Positions 8,616 through 16,933 of a DNA stretch of 64,000 nucleotides are shown here, in pieces. Numbering within the stretch: position 1 is the first letter of the stretch; each line of letters starts with the position of its first letter. Source of the DNA: PKWO01 sp036384915. Lineage in GTDB: Bacteria > Pseudomonadota > Gammaproteobacteria > Burkholderiales > Burkholderiaceae_D. Location: positions 186,001 to 250,000 of the forward strand of contig DASVLJ010000027.1 of assembly GCA_036384915.1 (NCBI GenBank), in the 5' to 3' direction. The position numbers and the translations under genes are program-made. Under the pieces are notes generated by a model. That model saw only the letters and a program-made list of their open reading frames with translations. It had not been told where the DNA came from and did not search any database.

Positions 8616-9473
8616 ATGGCCTATCATGTCGAGCTAAAGATCGCTTCCAAAACCGATACCGGTCTGGTTCGCTCGCACAATGAAGATGCGATTGCGCACA
8701 ACCCCGAGTGCGGCCTGGCGGTATTGGCCGACGGCATGGGCGGCTACAACGCCGGCGAAGTGGCCAGCGCGATTGCCACGGCTACCTTGAAGGATGCCAT
8801 CGAAAAGGAATTGGCCAAGCACGACTGGTCCGGGCGCAATAACCACAGCAAATTCGTGCAGCACTTGCTGGTCGGCTCGGTCGAACGCGCCAACACGGCC
8901 ATTCTGGATGCCGCGCGCAAGGAACCGCAATTTTCCGGCATGGGTACGACGGTCGTAGCGGGCATCTTTCATCAAGACAAACTGACCGTGGCTCACGTCG
9001 GTGATTCGCGCGTTTATCGTTTGCGCCGCGGCGAGTTGGCGCTGATTACGCGCGACCACTCCATGCTGCAGGAGCAGATCGATGCCGGCTTGATCGATCC
9101 CGAATGGGCGCGCTTTTCCGCCAACCGCAACATGATCACGCGCGCCGTCGGCGTCGACAGTGCGGTGCAAGTCGAAGTGCATGACCATCTGACGCAAGTC
9201 GGCGACATCTATCTGCTGTGCTCGGATGGCCTGTCCGACATGCTTTCGACGCAGGAAATCCACGACATCATGAGCCGGACGCCGTCCGACCTCGAGCTGA
9301 CTTGCGAGGCGCTGGTTGCACGTGCCAACAAGAACGGCGGGCGCGACAATACCTCGGTGATCCTGATCGACGTGCGCGCCAACGAAGCGGCGCAAAACGG
9401 CTTGCCGGGGCGTGCGCTGTCCTGGCTGGCGGACAAGACGGTCGGCTTGAAGCGCAACAAGCTGGCGAAGTAA
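8616..9473 (+). CDS. PP2C-family serine/threonine protein phosphatase
   Basis: This is a soluble Stp/PrpC-like phosphatase of 285 residues that removes phosphate from Ser/Thr of target proteins using two metal ions. The family motifs are intact: RSHNEDA near residue 20, LADGMGGYNAGE, VGDSRVYR, LCSDGLSDML and GGRDNTSVI. I prefer the ATG at 8616, which starts just ahead of the first conserved strand; a GTG at 8589 in frame is possible. An FHA-domain gene follows 13 bp later, which suggests a phospho-signalling pair, but no Ser/Thr kinase is in the window. Confidence 0.92.
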   Translation: MAYHVELKIASKTDTGLVRSHNEDAIAHNPECGLAVLADGMGGYNAGEVASAIATATLKDAIEKELAKHDWSGRNNHSKFVQHLLVGSVERANTAILDAARKEPQFSGMGTTVVAGIFHQDKLTVAHVGDSRVYRLRRGELALITRDHSMLQEQIDAGLIDPEWARFSANRNMITRAVGVDSAVQVEVHDHLTQVGDIYLLCSDGLSDMLSTQEIHDIMSRTPSDLELTCEALVARANKNGGRDNTSVILIDVRANEAAQNGLPGRALSWLADKTVGLKRNKLAK

Positions 9474-9486
9474 CTGGTTACGTAAG

Positions 9487-10137
9487 ATGGCAAAAGTCGT
9501 ATTAACGGTCGATGGCACCGTGCTGAAGGAACTGCCGCTCGAGAAAAACCGCGTCGGCATCGGCCGCCGCGCCACCAATGAGCTCGTCATCAACCACGTC
9601 GCCGTCAGCGGACTGCATGCGGCTATCGTGGCGAAGCAGGGCAAGTATTTCGTCGAAGACTTGAACAGCACCAACGGCACGCAATTGAATGGCCAACTGG
9701 TGGGGCAGCACGAATTGCAAGACGGTGATGTGATCGAAATCTCACCTTATCAGATAAAATTCCATGCAGAAAGCGACAAGCCCCCATCGACCGACCATCT
9801 CGCGACTGTCAAGCTGGCTGTCGAAGAACTGGCGGCGGAAGCCGAGAATCTCGACTCGGGCACGGTGCTGCAGGAGTTTGCCCTGCTGCGCGTGCTTGAC
9901 GGCCCGAGCGCGGGCAAGGATTATGCGTTGTCCAAGCCCGTTACGACCTTCGGCCATCCAGGCGTACAGGTTGCCGTGCTGACGCAGCGTAAGCAGGCGT
10001 ATTTTATTTCGCACGTCGAAGGCGGGCAGACACCCAAGGTCAACGGTGTGCCGATCGGTGAGGGTTCGCGCAGGTTGAAGTACGACGATGTGATCGAATT
10101 GTCGGGCACGAAAATCAAATTCTGCCGCGACGAGTAA
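9487..10137 (+). CDS. FHA domain protein
   Basis: This 216-residue protein is a phosphothreonine-recognition module. The N-terminal forkhead-associated domain (about residues 15-95) has the conserved GRR (26-28), S41, H44 and NSTNG (60-64). The C-terminal half (about 128-216) looks like a second, degenerate FHA fold (TFGHPGVQ, KVNGVPIG, DVIELSGTKIKF) that lacks the phospho-binding residues. It is encoded 13 bp after the PP2C gene and so is probably co-expressed with it. Its partner is not visible. The next gene, 32 bp away, belongs to surface-sugar synthesis. Confidence 0.9.
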   Translation: MAKVVLTVDGTVLKELPLEKNRVGIGRRATNELVINHVAVSGLHAAIVAKQGKYFVEDLNSTNGTQLNGQLVGQHELQDGDVIEISPYQIKFHAESDKPPSTDHLATVKLAVEELAAEAENLDSGTVLQEFALLRVLDGPSAGKDYALSKPVTTFGHPGVQVAVLTQRKQAYFISHVEGGQTPKVNGVPIGEGSRRLKYDDVIELSGTKIKFCRDE

Positions 10138-10169
10138 GTTGCGTACACAAGCGCGGTAAAGGGAGCAAT

Positions 10170-11450
10170 ATGGCAGTCATCGCCGTCGTAGGACTGGGTT
10201 ATGTCGGGCTGCCACTGGCGGTGGCGTTCGGCCGGACCACACCTACCATAGGCTACGATCTGTCGATCAAGAAGATCGGCGAGATTCGCGCTTTCGAGGA
10301 TTCGAGCGGGACCGTGTCGGATGAGGAGTTGCGCGCCGCTACGCACCTGAGCGTTACGCATCGTGCCGCCGATCTGGCGCAGGCCGACTTTATCATCGTT
10401 GCGGTGCCCACGCCCATCGACAGCGCACGCAAACCGGACTTCGCGCCATTGATCTCGGCTTCCGAAACCATCGGACGCAACATGAAGCGCGGCGCGATCG
10501 TGATCTATGAATCGACCGTCTACCCCGGCGCCACCGAGGAAGTGTGCATTCCCGTGCTGGAGCGAGAGTCGGGCATGAAGTGGAAGCAGGAATTCCACAT
10601 CGGCTATTCGCCGGAGCGCATCAACCCGGGCGACAAGCAGCATGTTCTGGAGAACACGGTCAAGGTGGTCGCGGGCGATACCCCGCAAGTCTTGGAGAAG
10701 GTCGCTGCGCTGTACGAGCAGGTGGTATCCGCCGGCGTACACCGCGTTTCGTCGATCAAGGTAGCCGAGGCGGCCAAGGTGATCGAGAATACCCAGCGCG
10801 ACTTGAACATCGCGCTGATGAACGAGCTGGCCGTGATCTTCAACATGATGGACATGGACACCATCGAAGTGCTCGAAGCGGCCGGCACCAAGTGGAACTT
10901 CCTGTCATTCCGCCCCGGCTTGGTCGGCGGCCATTGCATCGGCGTCGATCCCTACTACCTGACCTACAAGGCCGAGATGCTGGGCTACCATCCCGACGTG
11001 ATCTTGGCCGGGCGGCGCATCAATGACGGCATGGGCAAGTACGTGGCGGAGCAGACGGTCAAGCAATTGATCAAGGCCGGCAGCCAGATCAAGGGGGCCA
11101 AGGTCAACGTATTGGGCATCACGTTCAAGGAAGATGTGCCTGACGTGCGCAATTCCAAGGTGGCCGACCTGATCCGCGAATTGCAATCGTATGGGGTCGA
11201 TGTGTACGCGCATGATCCGGTGGCCGATGCGGCCGAAGTGCGTCATGAATACGGCCTCGCGCTGACGTCCTGGGACGAGCTGCCTTGCGCCGAGGCTATC
11301 GTGGTGGCGGTGGCGCACAAGCAGTATCGCGCCACGACACCCGCGCAATACCGCGAAAAGGCCAAGCCTTCGGCCTGCTTCGTCGACGTCAAATCCGTCT
11401 TCGACGGCACAGGCTTGAATGAAGCCGGATTCCAGTTGTGGCGCTTGTAG
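10170..11450 (+). CDS. tviB: UDP-N-acetylhexosamine 6-dehydrogenase (TviB/WbpO-like)
   Basis: This NAD-dependent enzyme oxidises C6 of a UDP-N-acetylhexosamine to the uronic acid, a precursor for capsule or O-antigen. It has 426 residues. The N-terminal Rossmann motif is VVGLGYVGLPLA (about 6-17), the catalytic Cys is C256 in GGHCIGVDPYYLT, and the C-terminal UDP-binding domain contains ITFKEDVPDVRNSK. Overall it resembles TviB/WbpO more than UDP-glucose dehydrogenase; exact substrate (GlcNAc or GalNAc) is not resolved. GGAGC precedes the ATG. It opens the surface-glycan region and lies 7 bp before the aminotransferase gene. Confidence 0.92.
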   Translation: MAVIAVVGLGYVGLPLAVAFGRTTPTIGYDLSIKKIGEIRAFEDSSGTVSDEELRAATHLSVTHRAADLAQADFIIVAVPTPIDSARKPDFAPLISASETIGRNMKRGAIVIYESTVYPGATEEVCIPVLERESGMKWKQEFHIGYSPERINPGDKQHVLENTVKVVAGDTPQVLEKVAALYEQVVSAGVHRVSSIKVAEAAKVIENTQRDLNIALMNELAVIFNMMDMDTIEVLEAAGTKWNFLSFRPGLVGGHCIGVDPYYLTYKAEMLGYHPDVILAGRRINDGMGKYVAEQTVKQLIKAGSQIKGAKVNVLGITFKEDVPDVRNSKVADLIRELQSYGVDVYAHDPVADAAEVRHEYGLALTSWDELPCAEAIVVAVAHKQYRATTPAQYREKAKPSACFVDVKSVFDGTGLNEAGFQLWRL

Positions 11451-11457
11451 GCGGACT

Positions 11458-12570
11458 ATGAGCAAAGGTGAAAAAGTCTATGTGACGCGGCCCGAGCTGC
11501 CGCCGCTCGAGGAATTCCTGCCTCTTTTGGAAAAAATCTGGGATACTCGCGTCCTGACCAATGGCGGCGCGTTCCATCAGGAGCTTGAGCAAGCCTTATG
11601 CGATTATCTCGACGTGGAACATCTATCGCTGTTCTCCAACGGCACGCTGGCCCTGATCACGGCGCTGCAGGCTCTGCGCATCACGGGTGAAGTGATCACG
11701 ACCCCCTATTCCTTCGTCGCAACTGCACACTCGCTGTTGTGGAACGGCATCAAGCCGGTATTCTCCGACATCTGTCCGAAGACACTGAACCTCGATCCGC
11801 AAAAAATCGAAGCCATGATCACGCCGCATACCACGGCCATCATGCCGGTCCATTGCTACGGCCAGCCGTGCGAGGTCGAACCTATTCAACGTATTGCCGA
11901 CAACTACAATTTGAAAGTGATCTACGACGCGGCGCACGCATTCGGCGTCCGGGATGCCGGAGGCAGCGTGCTGCGTCACGGCGACCTCGCCGTGCTGAGC
12001 TTTCACGCCACCAAGGTGTTCAACACGTTCGAGGGCGGCGCCATTGTCTGTCCCGACCGCAAGACCAAGCTGCGTATCGACCAGTTGAAGAATTTCGGCT
12101 TCGTCGACGAAGTCACCGTGGTCGCGCCCGGCATCAACGGCAAGATGAGCGAATTCAATGCGGCGCTCGGCCTGCTGCAATTGAAGGGAGTGGATCAGGC
12201 GTTGGCGCGGCGGCGTGAGATCGGATTGGCTTACATGGATTTGCTCAAGGGTGTGAAGGGCATACGCTGCCTGCTGTCCGAGGGCAGCAATACTAATTTT
12301 TCCTACTTCCCCATTCTGGTGGAACCGGAATATCCGCTCAGTCGCGACGGCCTCTACAATCGGCTGCGCGAGCACGACATTTACGGGCGGCGTTATTTTT
12401 ATCCGTTGATTTCAGACTTTCCCATGTATCGCGGCCTGCCATCGGCTGCGCGAACGAATCTGCCGAATGCGGCCGATGCTGCAGGGAAGGTCATATGCTT
12501 GCCGATTTATCCGGCATTGACTGCCAGCTCGATTGATGAGATTGTCGGTCTAATTGCCGACGTGGCCTAG
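11458..12570 (+). CDS. DegT/DnrJ/EryC1/StrS sugar aminotransferase (VioA/FdtB-like)
   Basis: This PLP enzyme transfers an amino group to a nucleotide-linked keto-sugar. From the ATG at 11458 it has 370 residues; an upstream in-frame ATG at 11419 would overlap the previous gene. The PLP-binding Asp is D157 (VIYDAAHAFG) and the Schiff-base Lys is K186 (LSFHATKVFNTFEGG). The sequence most resembles the VioA/FdtB group that aminates dTDP-4-keto-6-deoxy sugars. No rmlA/rmlB-type dehydratase is in the window, so the substrate must come from elsewhere. The nearby acylation operon would be a natural next step. Confidence 0.92.
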   Translation: MSKGEKVYVTRPELPPLEEFLPLLEKIWDTRVLTNGGAFHQELEQALCDYLDVEHLSLFSNGTLALITALQALRITGEVITTPYSFVATAHSLLWNGIKPVFSDICPKTLNLDPQKIEAMITPHTTAIMPVHCYGQPCEVEPIQRIADNYNLKVIYDAAHAFGVRDAGGSVLRHGDLAVLSFHATKVFNTFEGGAIVCPDRKTKLRIDQLKNFGFVDEVTVVAPGINGKMSEFNAALGLLQLKGVDQALARRREIGLAYMDLLKGVKGIRCLLSEGSNTNFSYFPILVEPEYPLSRDGLYNRLREHDIYGRRYFYPLISDFPMYRGLPSAARTNLPNAADAAGKVICLPIYPALTASSIDEIVGLIADVA

Positions 12571-12592
12571 CCGTCGGCAAGGGCAATTGAGA

Positions 12593-14464
12593 ATGAGCCA
12601 GAGTGCGCGGCCCCGGCTGGCGGAGAAGTTGAAATGGCTTGTGCGGCGGGTTTGCTTCTCGAATTTTCTGTGGCTCGCGTATGTCGCGAGGCAACGGCGC
12701 AAGGCGTTCGACCGGCTTGTGCCAAGTGCACCGGTACGGGCGGCTATTGTGATCGCTCCCGACCAGAACATTGCCAATGCGGGGGGCATGTCCATCGTCT
12801 CGATCGTGTCGGAGTCGGAGAAGCTGCGGTCGTTGCATGATGCCGAGGTATTCGTCTGCACCTGTCCAGGCGGCCCGCCTTTACTGCGTCATCCGGAATT
12901 TCCCAGCGACCGCATTCTGTTCGACTTCAAATTCATTCTCGGAAAATTGGCGGGCGACGCGGAAGTGTTCGTGCATGTTCCCGAAACATGTCTTTCCCGG
13001 TTCCTCGCGTTTGGCACACCGATGCGGGCAGCCTTGACATTGCGTTTCAATGTCTTGTTGCGAGACATCGACATGGTGCCGCAGCGTAGCGACATCGCCG
13101 CTTTGCAGGAAATCGGGCCGGTGACGGTAAGTACTGCACACGCTGCTTGTGCGAACGCCGAAACACAGCGGAGGCTTGGTTGCCTTGTACATCATCTGTG
13201 TGGCTGGCCCGGCGTCGAAAGCGAGCTTTCAGTGGCGCGGGAAAGCCTTGCGGCTGCGTCAGCCGATGCCCGATTCCAGGCTGCGCTCCGCTCCTGTTAT
13301 GAAAAATATTTCCCGCGCCTGCCGGGCTCCGGCACTCCTCGACTAAGGTGGGCATCCAAGTTTTATGCCTCGAACTACGTGCGATTCATGGGCATAGCCA
13401 GGGAGCGGCGCAAGCATCTCGCGCGCGTCGCGGTGTATGCGCATGCGAGAGCAATCATTTTGCTCGTTCCGGGGCGCAATCTCGTCAACGGGGGAATCAT
13501 GTCGATCATTGCGATCGCCAGGGAGTCCGAAAAGCTGCGATCGCTCCATGGCGCGGACGTGTTCGTCTGCACGTGTCCCGGCGACCCGCCTCTGCTGCGC
13601 TACTCCAAGTTTCCCAATGATCGCATCCTGTTCGACTTCAAAGCCGTGCTTGACAAGTTGGGCGCCGACAAGGATGTGCTCGTGCACATTCCTGAGCTTT
13701 ACACCTCTCAGTTCGTATCCTGTACCGCGTCGCTGCTGGCCGACAGGAAGTTGCGATGGCGCTTCAATGTCATGTTGCAAAACATCGACATGATTCCGCA
13801 GCGCAGTGTGATTGCGCAGCTCGAGGAATTCGGGCCCGTGACCGTCACGACCGCGCACGATGCGTACGCGAACATCGGGACGCAAAGGCAACTCGGCTGT
13901 CCCCTGCATCACCTGTCGGCCTGGACGAGTCCGATCGAATACGAACGGAGACCGTTTGTCGAAAGGGAAAATATTGTCGTTGTTTCGCCGGATCCGCATG
14001 AGCGAAAAGACGGAATTCTTGAGCAATTGATGGGCTGTCTGCCCGAATTCCGTTTTGTCCTGGTATGGAACATGGCCTATATGGATTACAGGGAGCTGAT
14101 TGCAAAAGCAAAATTCTCGCTGACCTTCGGCGAAGGCTTGGACGCCTATTTTTCCGAGATCATCTTGAGCGGTGGAGTCGGTATTGCAGTCTACAACGAC
14201 CGATTTTTCACACAGGAATTCTCGGCGCTTCCCTTTGTCTATCCATCCTGGGACGATCTTGCATCGCGTCTCGCGGACGATATTCGGGCGGCAAATGTGC
14301 CAGACGAATTTGCCCGACAAAACGAACTTGCGGGCCGTGCCTTAGCCATCAATTCATCGGCGGAGAAATTTCGGAGCAACCTCTGTTCCTACTATCAAAA
14401 ATATTTTCCGCAGTTGCCCTTTTCCGGACACGTTGATTTGGTGGAAACTGAAAAATCGCGATGA
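12593..14464 (+). CDS. glycosyltransferase-like protein of unknown family, internal tandem duplication
   Basis: I do not recognise a characterised family. The product (623 residues from the ATG at 12593) contains two copies of the same module. Copy 1 (about 30-266) and copy 2 (about 267-623) share GGxMSI, ESEKLRSLH, DVFVCTCPG, PNDRILFDFK, VHIPE and PQRS. The DNA repeats with a 711-bp offset (for example 12848 and 13559). Copy 1 lacks the middle part that in copy 2 holds IVVVSPDPHE and SLTFGEGLDAYFSE, then rejoins at CYEKYFPRLPG, so it is internally deleted. The full-length single-copy paralogue is at 23128-24264. A nucleotide-sugar transferase role is inferred from context. Confidence 0.75.
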   Translation: MSQSARPRLAEKLKWLVRRVCFSNFLWLAYVARQRRKAFDRLVPSAPVRAAIVIAPDQNIANAGGMSIVSIVSESEKLRSLHDAEVFVCTCPGGPPLLRHPEFPSDRILFDFKFILGKLAGDAEVFVHVPETCLSRFLAFGTPMRAALTLRFNVLLRDIDMVPQRSDIAALQEIGPVTVSTAHAACANAETQRRLGCLVHHLCGWPGVESELSVARESLAAASADARFQAALRSCYEKYFPRLPGSGTPRLRWASKFYASNYVRFMGIARERRKHLARVAVYAHARAIILLVPGRNLVNGGIMSIIAIARESEKLRSLHGADVFVCTCPGDPPLLRYSKFPNDRILFDFKAVLDKLGADKDVLVHIPELYTSQFVSCTASLLADRKLRWRFNVMLQNIDMIPQRSVIAQLEEFGPVTVTTAHDAYANIGTQRQLGCPLHHLSAWTSPIEYERRPFVERENIVVVSPDPHERKDGILEQLMGCLPEFRFVLVWNMAYMDYRELIAKAKFSLTFGEGLDAYFSEIILSGGVGIAVYNDRFFTQEFSALPFVYPSWDDLASRLADDIRAANVPDEFARQNELAGRALAINSSAEKFRSNLCSYYQKYFPQLPFSGHVDLVETEKSR

Positions 14465-14481
14465 TCGCGATGATCGCGAAG
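14455..14481. repeat. three 9-bp tandem repeats at a 3' end
   Basis: ATCGCGATG is repeated three times (last copy ATCGCGAAG) across the stop codon of the duplicated gene. Each unit carries an in-frame TGA, so copy-number change would not extend the protein. Confidence 0.7.
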
Positions 14482-14485
14482 GCGG

Positions 14486-15130
14486 TCAAATACGCTGGGC
14501 CGGGTTGCCGAACACCGTGGCATGGTCTGGCACGCTGCGCAAGACTACGCTACCCAGCCCGACCTTGGCCCAGGCGCCTATCTTCTTTCCCGGATAGACC
14601 ATGCTGCCGGCGCCGAACAGCGCACCTTCACCGACTGTGACACCGCCGTTCAGGCTCACCGAGCCGAGCAGGGTAGCGTAGTCGCCGAGCACGACATCAT
14701 GCGCGACGCCGGAAGCACAATTGACCAGCACGTGCGCGCCGATCGCGCAATCGCTCGAAATGCGGCAATGCGGGCAGATGATGGTTCCCGCGCCAATCGA
14801 GGCTGCCAAACCTACGATGGCCATTTCATGGATGAAGACCTCGGCGTGCCAGCCCATACCGTCGAGCGTGGCCGAAATGCGCTTTTTGGCGCCGGGGTCG
14901 GCAATTGCGATCACATAGCGCGGCTTCGGTCCTCTATAGGATTGCGGTGACACGACAGGAATCCCGTGACAGACGGAGGCCGTATCTTCGCTTTCCGCGA
15001 TGAAAGCGGCGACCCGGTAACGCTCCTGCTGGGCGGGGGAGCCTGTCGCGATCCAACCCAGCAGTTCACGCCCCATGCCGCCCGCGCCGACGATCACGAA
15101 AGGGGAATCGAGAGAGAGGTTGGTATTCAT
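14486..15130 (-). CDS. NeuD/PglD-like sugar O/N-acyltransferase
   Basis: This 214-residue enzyme has an N-terminal Rossmann-like part (IVGAGGMGRELLGW, about 10-23) followed by left-handed beta-helix hexapeptide repeats (IGAGTIICPHCRISSDCAIGAHVLVN and onward), as in PglD and NeuD acetyltransferases that acylate amino sugars or sialic-acid-type sugars. The ATG at 15130 overlaps the stop of the upstream SDR gene as ATGA, so it is translationally coupled. It is the last gene of the nine-gene acyl-sugar operon and the best candidate for transferring the finished acyl group to the sugar amine. Confidence 0.88.
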   Translation of the reverse strand: MNTNLSLDSPFVIVGAGGMGRELLGWIATGSPAQQERYRVAAFIAESEDTASVCHGIPVVSPQSYRGPKPRYVIAIADPGAKKRISATLDGMGWHAEVFIHEMAIVGLAASIGAGTIICPHCRISSDCAIGAHVLVNCASGVAHDVVLGDYATLLGSVSLNGGVTVGEGALFGAGSMVYPGKKIGAWAKVGLGSVVLRSVPDHATVFGNPAQRI

Positions 15131-15900
15131 GCCGAGATATTGACGCTTCTGCCGCCGTCGACCACCCATTGCTGCCCGGTGATCCAGCGCGCCTTGTCAG
15201 AGATGAGGAATTCGACCGCATCGATCACGTCGGCGGGCGTGCCCACCCCGAGCGGATAGTCGCGCGTCAGGCGGGCGGCGGTGTCAGGATCGTCGAACAT
15301 GGCCTGCGTCATTGGGGTGCGTATCCCTCCAGGGAGAACGGAGTTGACGCGCACTTCCGGTGCTAGTTCGACCGCCAGTGCGCGCATCAGCCCGTCAAGC
15401 GCCGCCTTGCTGGCGCAATAGGCTGTGAAGCCCTTGGCACCGAACTGGCTGGCGATGGTTGAAATGAAAACAATGCTGCGCAATTGGCGTTGGTTGACGT
15501 TCTTGCGCATCAAGAGGCGCGTGATTTCCATCGCCGAATGGCAATTAACGCGCATCATGGCTTGCGCATCTTGCGTCGGGACGCTACGCAGCGGCAGCAC
15601 CTTAAGCGTTGCCGCGCAGTGAATGAAGCTTGCGACGCAAGCCCGATGTTGTCCCAGGAAGGCCGGCAGCGCGGCGTCAAGGCTCTCGACATCGGCCAGG
15701 TCGGCAGCCCAGACCAGTTGTTCTTCAGGAACGCAGCAGGTCAAGCGGGTTTCCTCCAGGCGTTGGCGGTCGCGGCCATTGAGAATCAAGCGGTACTGCT
15801 TCGACAGCACAACGGCCATCTCGCGCCCTATGCCGGAAGAGGCTCCAGTCAATAGCAAATAGGCGGGGCGTTCCTGCGCCACGGGCTCGGACATCGTCAT
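15127..15900 (-). CDS. short-chain dehydrogenase/reductase (SDR)
   Basis: This is a 257-residue classical SDR of FabG type. The NAD(P)-binding motif TGASSGIG lies near residue 20, the catalytic Ser in IVFISTIAS, and the Tyr/Lys pair in YCASKAALDGLMRAL. The ATG at 15900 is chosen for the preceding GAGGAG site. It probably reduces a 3-oxoacyl intermediate carried on one of the two operon-encoded acyl carrier proteins, or a keto-sugar. It lies 7 bp downstream of a second SDR and overlaps the acyltransferase gene by 4 nt. Confidence 0.9.
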   Translation of the reverse strand: MTMSEPVAQERPAYLLLTGASSGIGREMAVVLSKQYRLILNGRDRQRLEETRLTCCVPEEQLVWAADLADVESLDAALPAFLGQHRACVASFIHCAATLKVLPLRSVPTQDAQAMMRVNCHSAMEITRLLMRKNVNQRQLRSIVFISTIASQFGAKGFTAYCASKAALDGLMRALAVELAPEVRVNSVLPGGIRTPMTQAMFDDPDTAARLTRDYPLGVGTPADVIDAVEFLISDKARWITGQQWVVDGGRSVNISA

Positions 15901-15907
15901 GTTCTCC

Positions 15908-16699
15908 TCATTGCGCCAGGTAGCCGCCATCGGCTATCAGCACCGAGCCGGTGATCCAGCGCCCCATGTCGCCGGCGAGGAAGGCGACGGCATTGGCGAC
16001 ATCCTCGGGCTGCCCGAAGCCTAGCGGGTGCAGGGCTTCCACTGCGGCTCTTTGCGCCTCATCCCACAGCCGCTCTGTCTTTTCGAACATGGGAGTGCAG
16101 ACGAAACCCGGCGCCACACAGTTGACGCGCAACTTTCTCGGTGCGAATTCAAGCGCCAGTGAACGTGCCATGCCGTGCAGTGCCGCCTTGCTGGCCGAGT
16201 AGGCTACCGCGCCTTGAGAGCCCGCGAGCGCCATGATGCTGGAAATGAAGATAATGCTGCCATGTTCGCCGGCATAGACCTTCTTGCCCGCTATGCCTTT
16301 TGCAAGCGCCAGGGCGGCTTCAGTATTGAGCGTAATAATGTCGCGCCAGGTGTCAAGGCTCAGGGTGCGCACCGGCGTGATGCTTTGCGTGCCGGCGCAA
16401 TGCACTGCGCCATGCAGCAAGCCGCTCCGCGCTACGATTTTGTCGAGTAGGGCGCCGATCTCCGCCGTCTTGCCCAGATCGAAGGCGTGGCCGGCGACAG
16501 ACCCGGCCGGGTCGATTTCATCGCAGAGCGTCGCCAGCCCCTCGGCATCGCGATCCACCACGCTAAGCTTGGCGCCCAGCTTGTGCAGCAGTACAGTCGT
16601 CGCTCTGCCGATGCCCGATGCGGCGCCGGTGACGACAAAGTGGCGCCCGTTCAAGCCGAGTGGATTGAATACGGGGGGGGGCATGCTCATTCCGCTCAT
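15908..16699 (-). CDS. short-chain dehydrogenase/reductase (SDR) with poly-C start
   Basis: This 263-residue SDR has TGAASGIG near residue 24, an active-site Ser in IIFISSIMA and YSASKAALHGMARSL. Start: the ATG at 16699 overlaps the stop of the upstream acyl carrier gene (ATGA); ATGs at 16690 and 16684 are also in frame. Directly after the last of these comes a run of nine C (16673-16681) coding three prolines. That tract could slip and switch the gene off. The likely role is reduction of an ACP-bound 3-oxoacyl group, giving a hydroxyacyl chain. Confidence 0.9.
   Translation of the reverse strand: MSGMSMPPPVFNPLGLNGRHFVVTGAASGIGRATTVLLHKLGAKLSVVDRDAEGLATLCDEIDPAGSVAGHAFDLGKTAEIGALLDKIVARSGLLHGAVHCAGTQSITPVRTLSLDTWRDIITLNTEAALALAKGIAGKKVYAGEHGSIIFISSIMALAGSQGAVAYSASKAALHGMARSLALEFAPRKLRVNCVAPGFVCTPMFEKTERLWDEAQRAAVEALHPLGFGQPEDVANAVAFLAGDMGRWITGSVLIADGGYLAQ
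16673..16681. repeat. homopolymer C9 (reverse strand) in the SDR start region
   Basis: Nine G on the forward strand are nine C in the coding strand, immediately after an in-frame ATG of the SDR. Loss or gain of one base would frameshift the gene. Confidence 0.9.
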
Positions 16700-16920
16700 G
16701 CTGCTTTTTTGCCGATGATGAGGTCGTACAGGCCTTGTATCGTGCTTGCGTCGTTGACTTCCTTGGATGACAGGTTGACGCCGAATTTGGCATCTGCCAT
16801 CGCAACGACCGACAACACGGCCAGTGAATCCCAACTGGAAAAGCTTTCGAGCGAGTCTTCCGGCGTGACCTTGGTCTCTTCCAGGATTTCCGCCATTTCG
16901 CTCAAAAATTCATCATTCAT
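16696..16920 (-). CDS. acyl carrier protein
   Basis: This 74-residue acidic helical protein has the 4'-phosphopantetheine attachment site Ser32 in SWDSLAVLSVV. It differs from the housekeeping AcpP (DSLD), which fits a dedicated carrier for a specialised acyl group. The ATG at 16920 is preceded by AAGGAGGCG. It starts 13 bp after the KAS III-like gene and is coupled to the next SDR by a 4-nt overlap. It is one of two carrier proteins in the operon. Confidence 0.93.
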   Translation of the reverse strand: MNDEFLSEMAEILEETKVTPEDSLESFSSWDSLAVLSVVAMADAKFGVNLSSKEVNDASTIQGLYDLIIGKKAA

Positions 16921-16933
16921 TCTGTGCGCCTCC

